From the NCBI GenBank assembly GCA_052117605.1, contig JBQKIT010000015.1: a stretch of 64,000 nt of DNA; one strand, given 5' to 3'. A program made the translations under genes and the position numbers. The stretch comes from CAG-791 sp000431495. GTDB taxonomy: Bacteria > Bacillota > Clostridia > Lachnospirales > Lachnospiraceae. Under the pieces are notes generated by a model. The model ran no database searches. It was given only the letters and a program-made list of their open reading frames with translations, and was not told where the DNA came from. Each line of letters starts with the position of its first letter. Position 1 is the first letter of the stretch. Shown here in pieces: positions 44,978 through 54,219 of this stretch.

Positions 44978-44988
44978 CCGTTTTGTCC

Positions 44989-45549
44989 TTACTCCGCTGC
45001 CTCGTGCATCGGGCAGCCGCTGCATCCGCCGGTGGGGGCGTCCAGATTCAGTGCAACCTGCTGCGAGACCAGGTCTCTCGGGGAGGTCAGAAGGCACACC
45101 GCCTGCGAAGAGATTCCCTCTCCTCTTCCGGTGAAGCCCAGATGCTCCTCTGTTGTTGCCTTGACACTGACCTGATCCAGCTCAAGCCCCAGTGCGCCTG
45201 CGATGTTCTCCCGCATCCGGTCAATGTGCGGCCGCATCTTCGGCGCCTGTGCAATGATCGTCGCATCAATGTTCTCGATGAGAAATCCGTGTTCAGAAAG
45301 GATTTCTCCCACGCGCTTTGTCAGCTTCAGAGAATCGGCTCCTTCCCATTCCGGATCCGTATCCGGGAACCACTTGCCGATGTCTCCGAGCGCCGCTGCG
45401 CCCAAAAGTGCGTCCATAATGGCATGCAGCAGAACATCCGCATCGGAATGTCCGAGAAGCCCCTTTTCATAAGGGATTTCCACTCCGCCGATGATGCATT
45501 TTCTGCCTTCTGTCAGCTTATGAACGTCGTATCCGGTTCCTACCCGCAT
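44989..45549 (-). CDS. ispF: 2-C-methyl-D-erythritol 2,4-cyclodiphosphate synthase
   Basis: The 186-residue enzyme forms the cyclodiphosphate of the MEP isoprenoid pathway. Zinc ligands D8, H10 (GYDVH) and H42, the HSDADVLLHA motif and TTEEHLGFTGRGEG (132-145) are intact. The family usually ends around residue 157; here about 30 residues are added, closing with a CSGC pair (C176, C179) and MHEAAE. The ATG at 45549 has AAAAGGAGTGACC upstream. Confidence 0.95.
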   Translation of the reverse strand: MRVGTGYDVHKLTEGRKCIIGGVEIPYEKGLLGHSDADVLLHAIMDALLGAAALGDIGKWFPDTDPEWEGADSLKLTKRVGEILSEHGFLIENIDATIIAQAPKMRPHIDRMRENIAGALGLELDQVSVKATTEEHLGFTGRGEGISSQAVCLLTSPRDLVSQQVALNLDAPTGGCSGCPMHEAAE

Positions 45550-45595
45550 GGTCACTCCTTTTCATGTCGGTACTGGTGACTGTCCCTGATGACAA

Positions 45596-46774
45596 TCAAT
45601 GATGGAACAGACGAAGTCCGGTGAAGCACATCACCATATCATGACTGTCTGCTGCCTCAATGACATTGTCATCGCGAACTGAGCCGCCGGGCTCTGCCAC
45701 ATATTTTACCCCGCTCTTGAAGGCGCGCTCGATGTTATCACCGAACGGGAAGAACGCATCGGATCCAAGGACCACATCCGTGTTCTTTGAAAGCCATTCC
45801 TTCTTCTCCTCGCGGGTAAAGACAGAGGGCTTTTCGGTAAATACCTGCTGCCATCTTCCCTCTGCAAGAAGATCCTCGTATTCGTCTCCGATATAAAGAT
45901 CAATCGCATTGTCCTTGTCCACCCGCTTGACATCCTCGCGGAAGGGAAGGTTTAAAACCTTCGGAGACTGGCGAAGCCACCAGTTGTCCGCCTTCTGTCC
46001 GGCAAGTCTCGTGCAGTGGATGCGGGACTGCTGCCCTGCTCCGATGCCGATCGCCTGGCCGCCCTTGACATAGCAGACCGAATTCGACTGCGTATACTTC
46101 AGTGTGATCATGGCAATTGCCATGTCATCCTTCGCCCAGTCCGGAAGCTCATGATTCTTCGTCACGATGTTCTCAAACATGGAAGCATCGATCACGACAT
46201 TGTTTCTTCCCTGCTCGAAGGTCACACCGAAGACCTGCTTATGCTCCACAGGAGCCGGAACATAGTCCGGATCCATCTGAAGGATGCAGTAATTGCCCTT
46301 CTTCTTCGTCTTCAGAATCTCCAGTGCCTCGTCATCATAGCCGGGTGCAATGACGCCGTCCGATACCTCACGCTGAATCAGCTTCGCCGTGCAGGCATCA
46401 CACTTGTCGGAAAGGGAGATGAAATCGCCAAAGGAGCTCATGCGATCCGCGCCTCTTGCTCTTGCATATGCACTTGCAAGGGGAGTCAGCTCCCCCATGT
46501 CTGCCACCCAGTAGATCTTTGCTTCAATCTCCGAAAGCGGAAGGCCGATGGCTGCTCCCGCGGGAGATACGTGCTTAAACGAGGTCGCTGCCGGCTTTCC
46601 GGTCGCGCGCTTTAATTCCGAAACAAGCTGCCAGCCATTCAGGGCATCCAGAAGGTTGATGTAGCCGGGCCGTCCGCAGAGCACCGTAATCGGCAGGTCT
46701 TTGCCGTTCTCCATAAATACTCTTGCAGGCTTCTGGTTGGGGTTGCATCCGTACTTCAGTTCCATCGAATTCAT
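45596..46774 (-). CDS. AICAR transformylase (PurH formyltransferase domain only)
   Basis: A 392-residue protein corresponding to the formyltransferase part of PurH, without the cyclohydrolase domain. It begins MNSMELKYGCNPNQKPARVF and has FKHVSPAGAA, the Lys-His pair being catalytic, GQQSRIHCTRLA and DAFFPFGDNIE. It converts AICAR to FAICAR with 10-formyl-THF. ATG 46774 follows AGGAGGCCTGTT. The cyclohydrolase gene is directly upstream. Confidence 0.92.
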   Translation of the reverse strand: MNSMELKYGCNPNQKPARVFMENGKDLPITVLCGRPGYINLLDALNGWQLVSELKRATGKPAATSFKHVSPAGAAIGLPLSEIEAKIYWVADMGELTPLASAYARARGADRMSSFGDFISLSDKCDACTAKLIQREVSDGVIAPGYDDEALEILKTKKKGNYCILQMDPDYVPAPVEHKQVFGVTFEQGRNNVVIDASMFENIVTKNHELPDWAKDDMAIAMITLKYTQSNSVCYVKGGQAIGIGAGQQSRIHCTRLAGQKADNWWLRQSPKVLNLPFREDVKRVDKDNAIDLYIGDEYEDLLAEGRWQQVFTEKPSVFTREEKKEWLSKNTDVVLGSDAFFPFGDNIERAFKSGVKYVAEPGGSVRDDNVIEAADSHDMVMCFTGLRLFHH

Positions 46775-46801
46775 AACAGGCCTCCTCTGACCGCAAAACA
46801 C

Positions 46802-47521
46802 TCAAATGTTCTTGTTGATGATTCTGGTCTCCGTCTCTCCGCCTGCAAGATCAATGAAGCGGGTAAACAGAGAAACCTTGTTGTCTTCATTCAATGCTGC
46901 CCAGATCCGGTTGGTAAAGCTGTCAATTCCCGCTGTAAAATCCTCATCAAAATCACAGGATACCGGCTCTCCTCCAAAGGAAGGAAGGGGATCTGCATCA
47001 TTCTCATAGGTAGAAATAAACCGGCCCTTTCCCGCCTTGGGTGCCTCGTAGGCAAAGGTATAGCGAAGCGTGGTTTCCGGATCGCCGTCATCGGTTTTCA
47101 GAATGGACATCGCATAGTTATAGCACCCATCCTCAATATGAAGAACCGCGGAAATGCGGGGCGTGTAATTCGGGCCATCCGGCTCAAACTCGCGGCATCT
47201 TAAGGACTGCTCAAAGGTCATCTGATGGTCCAGACCATCATAAATGGTATCGGTCTGATCGCCGTTCGTAACAATTGTCTTATTGCCGAGCACGCGGACC
47301 GGAGCATAGATGATAAGACTCGGATCCTTCATCTTCGCCGGATCAAAGGCCTGGGTGCGGATGCCGTCCCCATCGGTAACGAACACGCGGTTTCTGCTGT
47401 TCTCGCTCCGGCCCATGATGAAATACGCAATGACAGCCTTACTGCCGTCACAGGAGCGTCCCACCAGGATTCCGCGTCCCGGATAGCTTCTTTCCTTCAG
47501 TCTTTCTTCCAGATTTGCCAT
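46802..47521 (-). CDS. IMP cyclohydrolase, PurO-like
   Basis: A 239-residue protein matching the IMP cyclohydrolase family first known from archaea, PurO-like and unrelated to PurH. It starts with a short ERLKERSYPGRGILVGRS segment and has VTNGDQTDTIYDGL and YTPRISAVL. It closes FAICAR to IMP, the last purine step, and pairs with the transformylase gene 27 bases downstream. GGGAGGACAGAGAAC precedes the ATG. Confidence 0.9.
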   Translation of the reverse strand: MANLEERLKERSYPGRGILVGRSCDGSKAVIAYFIMGRSENSRNRVFVTDGDGIRTQAFDPAKMKDPSLIIYAPVRVLGNKTIVTNGDQTDTIYDGLDHQMTFEQSLRCREFEPDGPNYTPRISAVLHIEDGCYNYAMSILKTDDGDPETTLRYTFAYEAPKAGKGRFISTYENDADPLPSFGGEPVSCDFDEDFTAGIDSFTNRIWAALNEDNKVSLFTRFIDLAGGETETRIINKNI

Positions 47522-47592
47522 GTTCTCTGTCCTCCCTGATGAATGCTGATAAACCTGTTCTACAGTTTAGCCCCTCCGGAGCTTTGCCGCAA

Positions 47593-48951
47593 CTACTTCT
47601 CCGCCATCCGCTTCAGCTCCGGCAAAACCGTAAGCAGCATCGTTACAAAGCATGCCATGCCTCCGATCAGATTGGAAACCGGCTCTGCGATGAACACGCC
47701 GTCTGTTCCAAGGCCTGCCGCCGCAGGAAGAAGAAAGGTCAGCGGAACCACCAGGATCACCTTCCGGAACAGAGAGAAAAAGATGGCATTTCCCTTCTTG
47801 TTCAATGCCTTGAACACCGTCTGTCCGCTGTACTGAAAGGACTGGAAGACGAAGGCGCAGAAATACAGATGCAGTGCCCTGGAGGCCCCCTCTGAAATGG
47901 CAGCATCCTCACTGAAGATCCTGACGAAAATCTGCGGCACCGCCATGACAAGTGCCCAGACCACAACCGTATACGGAAGAGCCAGTGCCATCATCACACG
48001 GATGGCTTTCCGGACATTCTGCGGCCTTCCGGAGCCGTAATTATAGCTGATAGAAGGGGAAGCTCCGTCCGTAATCGCCATCACCGGCACATCCAGGATC
48101 GAGCGAACCGAGGATACGATTGTCATAATGGATACGAAGACCGCGCCTCCGTACCTCATCAGCACACTGTTGCAGGCAATCTGCACCAGAGAGTTGGTCA
48201 CCTGCATGATAAAGGGTGCAAGCCCAAGGCTCATGATGGCACCGGCATAGGGAAAGCGCCAGGCAAAGCAGACCGGCAGCTCGTTCCTTTTCCCGAAAAG
48301 GAAGGTAAGGACAAACAGAAAAGACAGCAGCTGTGACAGCACGGTTGCGATTGCCGCTCCGCTGACGCCCAGCTTCAGACCAAAGATAAACAGGGGATCC
48401 AGAATCAGGTTGGAGGCGGCTCCGATCGTCACGGAGATCATACCAACCACCGGAAAACCCTGTGCGTTGATGTACGCATTCATGCCGGTGGACACCATGA
48501 TAAAGATGGTTCCGACAAGATAAATCCGGAGATAAGGAAGCGCCAGAGACAACTCTTCCGTCGTCGCACCAAACAGCAGAAGAATCCGATCCCCCAGCAA
48601 TTCTCCAACGAGAAGGATCCCCGCTCCGACAAGAACCAGAAGGCGAAGCGCCGTGTTCTGGATGTCGATTGCCTTTTCCCGGTTTCCCTGTCCGAGGGCC
48701 ATTGAGAACAGGGGTGCTCCTCCGAGGCCGAACATATTCGTAAAGCCTGTCACCAGAATGATGACAGGGAAGCACAGTCCCACAGCTCCGAGTGCCTCGG
48801 TTCCGTCTCCCGGGATCCGTCCGATGTATACGCGGTCCACAATGCTGTACAAAAGATTCAGCACCTGTGCCACCAGCATCGGGAAGGCGGTCTGCAGTAT
48901 GTTGTGTGTGATGGTTCCGTGCTCAAAGTCTACTTTTTTCATATTTTTCAA
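47593..48951 (-). CDS. MATE family efflux transporter
   Basis: A 452-residue membrane protein with 12 hydrophobic spans in two six-span halves, typical of the DinF/NorM multidrug and toxic compound extrusion family. Features include FPMLVAQVLNLLYSIVDRVY, and a matching second-half segment. It probably exports cations or drugs by ion antiport. The start is a TTG at 48951 or an ATG at 48942; the ribosome site is weak for both. Confidence 0.92.
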   Translation of the reverse strand: MKNMKKVDFEHGTITHNILQTAFPMLVAQVLNLLYSIVDRVYIGRIPGDGTEALGAVGLCFPVIILVTGFTNMFGLGGAPLFSMALGQGNREKAIDIQNTALRLLVLVGAGILLVGELLGDRILLLFGATTEELSLALPYLRIYLVGTIFIMVSTGMNAYINAQGFPVVGMISVTIGAASNLILDPLFIFGLKLGVSGAAIATVLSQLLSFLFVLTFLFGKRNELPVCFAWRFPYAGAIMSLGLAPFIMQVTNSLVQIACNSVLMRYGGAVFVSIMTIVSSVRSILDVPVMAITDGASPSISYNYGSGRPQNVRKAIRVMMALALPYTVVVWALVMAVPQIFVRIFSEDAAISEGASRALHLYFCAFVFQSFQYSGQTVFKALNKKGNAIFFSLFRKVILVVPLTFLLPAAAGLGTDGVFIAEPVSNLIGGMACFVTMLLTVLPELKRMAEK

Positions 48952-48964
48952 TCATAACACAAAG

Positions 48965-48998
48965 ATCCCGTCCTGACAGCTTTTGTCAGGACGGGATT
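48965..48998 (-). terminator. Hairpin after oppA
   Basis: ATCCCGTCCTGACA and TGTCAGGACGGGAT form a 14-base stem with a short loop (AGCTTT). On the minus strand it follows the oppA stop and is trailed by CTTTGTGTT, a weak U-rich tail, so it probably terminates the opp transcript before the MATE gene. Confidence 0.65.
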
Positions 48999-49065
48999 CT
49001 TCGCCGTTTTCATGTCAGCTCTGCACACCTGGTGCACAGCTGCCGTTTCATACGCAGTATGCCGA

Positions 49066-50901
49066 TTATTTGCCGAGCTGGCAGTCGTTGTTGCCGGAAT
49101 CGGTTGTGAACATCTCGAGCATGTTGATCGGATCGTCGTAGTCTGCAAGCCATCCCTCACGAGCTACGTCGAAGTTGCCCTGCTTACGATCGTTCAGGAA
49201 GGTCTGCCAGTCTTCACTGGTGATTTCCATGTTAACACCGATCACAGCCAGATCCTGCTGGATTGCCTGTGCAACTGCCTGGTGGCCGGTGCCATCGTTG
49301 GTCAGGTAGTTGATGCTGATCGGAGTCTCCTCAGACAGAGTGTTGTCATCGTTGAACTTGAAGCCTGCCTGCTTCAGAAGAGCAACTGCGCCTTCCACGT
49401 CAACATCAGTGGGATAATATCCAAGATCATCTGCATAAGGGAAGGTGTAAGCATCGTCGTTCTCCTTGAAGAGGCCGCCGTTGCCATCGCTCATTCCTTC
49501 CGGAATGTAAGAGGTTGCTACCTTCTGCTCCGTCTGTCCGATGGTGTCAATGATGTACTGGCGATCGATCAGCATCGACAGAGCGCGGCGCTCCAGAGCT
49601 GCCTCGGTTGCAGTCTTACCTTCGAACATCTTGGAGTTTACGTTGAATGCTACATAGTAGCATCCCATGTTCGGGATGACGTGGAAATCATCGCCGTCCT
49701 TCAGGTTCTGAATTTCATTGGTAGGAACGGTATCGATGTAGTCTACGTCGCCTGCCTGATATGCTGCAAGGATTGCAGTATCATCAGCAGAAAGCATGAA
49801 GTCAAGCTCGTCTACGGATACATTGTCTGCATCGTAGTAGTTCGGGTTCTTGACATAAACCATGGACTCGTTGTGCTTCCACTCCTTCAGAGTGAATGCG
49901 CCGTTGGAAACAAAGCCAGCCTCAGAAGCCCAGGAGCCAGGGTTGGTCTCCCAGTCTGCAGCAGCCTCTACGCTTGCCTGCGGAACCGGCATGAATACCG
50001 GGAATGCCAGCAGACTCATGATGTACGGGCAGGGAGCAGCCAGAGTGAACTGAACGGTGTTCTCATCCGGAGCAGAGATTGCAAGCTGCGGGTCGGAGCC
50101 ATCGCCATATCCCTCGATTACGGCGAACAGATAAGAATAGTCGGAAGCCGTGTTCGGATCTACTGCTCTGTTCCAGGAGTAGATGATATCGTTTGCGTTC
50201 AGAGTGGAGCCGTCAGACCACTTCAGGTCCTTCTTCATGTGGATGGTATAGGTCAGACCGTCCTCAGAGATTTCCGGATCACCGTCTGCCAGAGCGGGAA
50301 CAATCTTACTCGGGTCATCCTTGTCGTTGGTGTAAAGACCTACGAAGGAGTTTGCTGCGAGGCACGCACCGTCAACCGTGGAGTTCAGAGCGGGATCCAG
50401 ATGATCCGGCTCGGATGCCAGATTGATCTTCATAACGTCAGCATTCTCGCCGTTCTTCTTTGCATACATGAAGTACTTGGTTCCGAATACGGTAGCGAAA
50501 TCACCGGACCACTCGGTCTTCTCCATGTACAGATCGTTGTAATAGTACAGGGGAAGCACTGCGCCGGTAGCCATCAGCATATCCTCTGCCTGATGCATCT
50601 TCGCCTCACGATCTGCAAGATCGGTGTCCTTACGGATCTCATCGATCAGGCTGTCATAGGCATCCCACTTCGGTGCATAGGAATTGACATCGCCGTCTTC
50701 AAACTCCATGAAGGCAGGATCGTCCACATCCTCTGCATCCGCAGAAGCGTCAGCGGTATCCGCAGAAGCATCTGCGGAAGTATCTGCAGCGGCATCCGTT
50801 GTTGCGGAAGCTGCCGGAGCAGTAGCTGCACTGCCGCAGCCGCCGAGAAGGCTTGCAGCGGTTACGCCTGCAAGTACGAGGGCTAAAACTCTCTTTTTCA
50901 T
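49066..50901 (-). CDS. oppA: Oligopeptide-binding lipoprotein, apparently circularly permuted
   Basis: A 611-residue extracytoplasmic solute-binding protein of the OppA family. Signal peptide and lipobox LLGGC give lipid-anchored C22, then an Ala/Asp/Ser-rich linker to about 58. Residues about 61-149 (SYAPKWDAYDSLIDEI, AEDMLMATGAVLPLYYYND, FGTKYFMYAK) look like the C-terminal end of ordinary OppA proteins. The usual N-terminal domain begins only at about 152 (VMKINLASEPDHLDPALNST) and runs to DDPINMLEMFTTDSGNND, after which the protein stops at CQLGK, just where the C-terminal segment normally starts. Start 50901 follows AAGGAGGAATT. It ends the oppBCDFA operon. The permutation is inference from known OppA order; a misassembly is possible. 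Confidence 0.85.
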   Translation of the reverse strand: MKKRVLALVLAGVTAASLLGGCGSAATAPAASATTDAAADTSADASADTADASADAEDVDDPAFMEFEDGDVNSYAPKWDAYDSLIDEIRKDTDLADREAKMHQAEDMLMATGAVLPLYYYNDLYMEKTEWSGDFATVFGTKYFMYAKKNGENADVMKINLASEPDHLDPALNSTVDGACLAANSFVGLYTNDKDDPSKIVPALADGDPEISEDGLTYTIHMKKDLKWSDGSTLNANDIIYSWNRAVDPNTASDYSYLFAVIEGYGDGSDPQLAISAPDENTVQFTLAAPCPYIMSLLAFPVFMPVPQASVEAAADWETNPGSWASEAGFVSNGAFTLKEWKHNESMVYVKNPNYYDADNVSVDELDFMLSADDTAILAAYQAGDVDYIDTVPTNEIQNLKDGDDFHVIPNMGCYYVAFNVNSKMFEGKTATEAALERRALSMLIDRQYIIDTIGQTEQKVATSYIPEGMSDGNGGLFKENDDAYTFPYADDLGYYPTDVDVEGAVALLKQAGFKFNDDNTLSEETPISINYLTNDGTGHQAVAQAIQQDLAVIGVNMEITSEDWQTFLNDRKQGNFDVAREGWLADYDDPINMLEMFTTDSGNNDCQLGK

Positions 50902-50962
50902 AATTCCTCCTTGAATCCCGGATGATACAGTCATTGGCTGACCATCCATTTTATAATGACCT

Positions 50963-51007
50963 CCTCCGGCAAATGCCGGAGGATTGAAAACAGATCCGAA
51001 GGATCTG
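50963..51007 (-). promoter_or_regulatory. Two hairpins in the oppA leader
   Basis: CAGATCC/GGATCTG (50991-51007, three-base loop) and CCTCCGGC/GCCGGAGG (50963-50982, four-base loop) lie in series between the internal promoter and oppA. They may stabilise the oppA mRNA or partly stop readthrough from oppF. The first is followed by TTTT on the minus strand. Confidence 0.55.
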
Positions 51008-51029
51008 AAATCAACAAATTTTGCGTCCA

Positions 51030-51058
51030 TAATAATGACCGTCTGTCAGATTGTCAAT
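51030..51058 (-). promoter_or_regulatory. Sigma-A-type promoter ahead of oppA
   Basis: On the minus strand TTGACA (51053-51058) and TATTAT (51030-51035) are separated by 17 bases, five of six at -10 and a perfect -35. It lies immediately after the oppF stop and would let oppA be made in excess of the transporter. Confidence 0.7.
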
Positions 51059-51059
51059 A

Positions 51060-52037
51060 CTATTTCACCCAGCAGGCCACCATGTGACCATTCCCGCGGT
51101 CCGTAAGGCCGGGGCATTCCTTTGCGCACTTCTCCGTTGCGAACCGGCAGCGCGTGCGGAACGGGCATCCGCTCGGCATATGCAGGGGAGACGGAATGTC
51201 ACCCTCGAGAACGATTCGCTTCGATTCTCTTGCCGTCTTCGGGTCCGGAACCGGAACCGCTGACAGAAGGGACAGCGTATACGGATGAATCGGATGCTCA
51301 TTCAGCTCGTCGGCATCGGCAATCTCCACAATACGTCCGAGATACATAACCGCAATTCTCTTCGAAATGTGATGAACCACAAGAAGATCGTGTGCGATGA
51401 ACAGATACGCGACGCCAAGCTTCTCCTGAAGCTCCTCAAACATATTGATGACCTGCGCCTGAATGGAAACATCCAGTGCGGAGACCGGCTCATCGCAGAC
51501 GATGAACTTCGGATCCACGGCAAGCGCTCTTGCAATTCCGATTCTCTGTCTCTGTCCGCCGGAGAACTCGTGTGCGTAACGGGTTGCATGCTCCGCATTC
51601 AGTCCGACAAGCTCCATCAGATGCATGATCTTGTCATGGCGCTCCCCTTTGGAGGTGTAGAGCTTGTGAATGTCCAGAGGCTCTCCGATGATGTCCTCCA
51701 CCGTCATGCGGGGGTTCAGTGAAGAATACGGATCCTGGAATACCATCTGCATTTCCTTGCGCAGGGAATGGATATTCTTGTCCGTCACCAGCTCTCCGTC
51801 AAAATAGAACTCGCCGCCCGTCGGCTTGTACAGATGAAGCAGGGTGCGGCCGACGGTTGTCTTTCCGCAGCCGGACTCACCAACCAGTCCGAGTGTCTCA
51901 CCGGGTTTGATATTAAAGGAAACACCGTCCACGGCCTTCAGCGGAACCGTCTGGAAAAAGCCGGTCTTAACCGGGAAGTACTCCTTCAGATCCTTGACCT
52001 CGACGAGGTATTCGCTTTTCTTTTTCTCTTCAGCCAT
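51060..52037 (-). CDS. oppF: Oligopeptide ABC transporter ATPase OppF
   Basis: A 325-residue ABC ATPase. Walker A GESGCGKTT (about 52-60), signature SGGQRQRIGIARAL, Walker B FIVCDEPVSALD, H-loop AHDLLV. The C-terminal oligopeptide-transporter domain has a Cys cluster (CPFRTRC, C, and C) as in families with an iron-sulfur site. The start overlaps the oppD stop by one base. Confidence 0.95.
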   Translation of the reverse strand: MAEEKKKSEYLVEVKDLKEYFPVKTGFFQTVPLKAVDGVSFNIKPGETLGLVGESGCGKTTVGRTLLHLYKPTGGEFYFDGELVTDKNIHSLRKEMQMVFQDPYSSLNPRMTVEDIIGEPLDIHKLYTSKGERHDKIMHLMELVGLNAEHATRYAHEFSGGQRQRIGIARALAVDPKFIVCDEPVSALDVSIQAQVINMFEELQEKLGVAYLFIAHDLLVVHHISKRIAVMYLGRIVEIADADELNEHPIHPYTLSLLSAVPVPDPKTARESKRIVLEGDIPSPLHMPSGCPFRTRCRFATEKCAKECPGLTDRGNGHMVACWVK

Positions 52038-53110
52038 TATGCCTCTCCCTTCCCTGCGGTCTTCTCTTCCTCATAGGCCTTCTTCACATTAAGCCAGCAC
52101 GCTGCGTAATGACCATCCGGCATCTGCAGCTCCTCCGGCTCCTGATCCAGACAGACCTTCAGTGCGTTCTCACAGCGAGGGCAGAATGCGCAGCCCTTCG
52201 GCATCGCCAGCATGTTGATCGGGCTTCCGCCGATGGGAACCAGCTTCTCCTTCATATTGTCCACATTCGGAATGGAACGAAGCAGTCCTTTGGTATATTC
52301 ATGGCAGGGATGATAGAAAATATCATCCGCCGTTCCTCTTTCGCAGACGCGCCCGCCGTACATGACAATGATCTCATCGCACATGGAGGCAATGACGCCC
52401 AGATCATGAGTGACCAGAATGATCGCCATACCAAGCTTCTTCTGAAGATCCTTCATCAGCTCCAGAATCTGAGCCTGAATGGTTACGTCCAGAGCCGTCG
52501 TCGGCTCATCTGCGATCAGAATGTCCGGCTCGCAGGCAAGTGCCATAGCGATCATAACACGCTGACGCATACCGCCGGAGAGCTCAAACGGATACTGCTT
52601 GATCCGGCTTTCCGGCTCATTGACGCCTACCATCTCGAGCAGCTCAATCGCACGGCGGTTTGCTGCGGATCTGGTCTTGTACTGCGTGTGAAGACGAAGT
52701 GCCTCACGAAGCTGCCATCCAACCGTAAAGGTCGGATTCAGCGAAGTCATGGGATCCTGGAAAATGATGGAACACTTTTCTCCGCGGAATTCGTCCATCT
52801 GCTTCTTGTTGTAATTCAGGATATTCTCGCCGTTGAAGAGGATCTCTCCCTTTACAACCTTTCCGGTAGAAGCAAGAATCTGCATGATGGAATAGGCAGT
52901 AACGGATTTTCCGGAGCCTGACTCTCCTACCACACCGAGGATCTTTCCTCTTCCGAGATTAAAGCTAACGCCGTTGACAGCCTGAACCTCTCCGGAATCC
53001 GTAAAGAAGGACGTGTGCAGGTCTTTGACCTCCAGAACATTTTCCTCTGCTCCGGCAGCCCCGCTGTCCGGGGTTTCATTGATATTGGTAATTACTTTCT
53101 CTTCTGACAT
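52037..53110 (-). CDS. oppD: Oligopeptide ABC transporter ATPase OppD
   Basis: A 357-residue ABC ATPase pairing with OppF. Walker A GESGSGKSVTA (about 64-74), signature SGGMRQRVMIAMAL, Walker B ILIADEPTTALD, H-loop VTHDLGV; the C-terminal Cys cluster (CAFCPRC and a later C) matches OppF. It lies 14 bases after oppC. Confidence 0.95.
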   Translation of the reverse strand: MSEEKVITNINETPDSGAAGAEENVLEVKDLHTSFFTDSGEVQAVNGVSFNLGRGKILGVVGESGSGKSVTAYSIMQILASTGKVVKGEILFNGENILNYNKKQMDEFRGEKCSIIFQDPMTSLNPTFTVGWQLREALRLHTQYKTRSAANRRAIELLEMVGVNEPESRIKQYPFELSGGMRQRVMIAMALACEPDILIADEPTTALDVTIQAQILELMKDLQKKLGMAIILVTHDLGVIASMCDEIIVMYGGRVCERGTADDIFYHPCHEYTKGLLRSIPNVDNMKEKLVPIGGSPINMLAMPKGCAFCPRCENALKVCLDQEPEELQMPDGHYAACWLNVKKAYEEEKTAGKGEA

Positions 53111-53123
53111 TGCCGGCTCCTCC

Positions 53124-54203
53124 TCAGTTCTTCAGCTTCGGGTCAAAGGCATCACGCATGGCATCACCCAGCAGGTTGAAGGACAGTACAATCAGAATGA
53201 TTGCAACTGCCGGGAATACGAGCTTCAGCGGATAGGACTGCATTCCCGACCGGGCTGCATTGGCCAGTGAGCCAAGGGACGGCATCGGAAGAGAAACACC
53301 AAGTCCCAGGAAGGACAGGTATGACTCTGTGAAAATCGCTGCCGGAATTTCCTGCGCCGCCATAATGATGATGACGGACAGACAGTTCGGCAGGATGTGC
53401 TTCCGGATGATGCGTCCGGAGCTTGCGCCCATCGCTTTTGCGGCAAGCACGTATTCGTTCTGCTTGATGGTCAGAATCTGACCGCGCACAAGACGCGCCA
53501 TGCCGACCCAGTACAGAAGACCGAATACGATGAACATGGATACCATGTTGGTGCCAAGCTTTCCGATGACGGGAATACTGGAGAAATCCATTGTTTCCTT
53601 GAATACAACTGACAGCAGAATGATGATCAGAAGATCCGGAAGCGAATAAATAATATCGACAATCCGCATCATGATCAGATCGACCTTGCCTCCCGCATAT
53701 CCGGATATCGCTCCGTATATGGTACCGATCACCGTTACCATCACAGCCGCAAAGATACCAACCATGAAGGAGACTCTGGTTCCGTATACCACACGGATGA
53801 AATAATCGCGGCAAAGCTCATCAGTTCCCAGAATGTGAGGGAACACCTTGACGTTATACTTCTCCATGTACGCCTTCTCCATATCGGAGTATTCAAACGG
53901 CGCAAGGTTTGCTGCTCTCTTGTCGCGAACACCCTCCACACTGATGATTTCCTCATAGCTGTAAGGAACGATCACCGGTGCGAAGATCATGATCAGTATA
54001 ACCAGAAGCAGAACAACAATGGAGAACATTGCCAGCGGATTGCGTCTGAGACGCCGCATGCCGTCCTTAAAGAAGGTTGTGGACTCCGCCATGACATCCT
54101 GCTGCTTCTTCTCTTCTGCGGATGCCTTTTCAAATTTAGCCGGATCAAGCTGGAGGCTGAGCAGCCTTTTCTTCGGTGTGGGAATATCGTAATTCTGTGC
54201 CAT
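53124..54203 (-). CDS. oppC: Oligopeptide ABC transporter permease OppC
   Basis: A 359-residue inner-membrane permease with one N-terminal span (about 58-80), a long outer loop, then five spans; the coupling motif is AAKAMGASSGRIIRKHILPN (about 265-284), where the ATPases dock. ATG 54203 follows AAGGAGGGAGGAACGAG; the longer frame to 54260 overlaps oppB and is not supported. Confidence 0.95.
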   Translation of the reverse strand: MAQNYDIPTPKKRLLSLQLDPAKFEKASAEEKKQQDVMAESTTFFKDGMRRLRRNPLAMFSIVVLLLVILIMIFAPVIVPYSYEEIISVEGVRDKRAANLAPFEYSDMEKAYMEKYNVKVFPHILGTDELCRDYFIRVVYGTRVSFMVGIFAAVMVTVIGTIYGAISGYAGGKVDLIMMRIVDIIYSLPDLLIIILLSVVFKETMDFSSIPVIGKLGTNMVSMFIVFGLLYWVGMARLVRGQILTIKQNEYVLAAKAMGASSGRIIRKHILPNCLSVIIIMAAQEIPAAIFTESYLSFLGLGVSLPMPSLGSLANAARSGMQSYPLKLVFPAVAIILIVLSFNLLGDAMRDAFDPKLKN

Positions 54204-54219
54204 CTCGTTCCTCCCTCCT

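Noticed and set aside
48948..49160. Small minus-strand protein at the end of oppA
   Set aside because: It overlaps the oppA end in another frame and includes the terminator hairpin; no start signal is visible.
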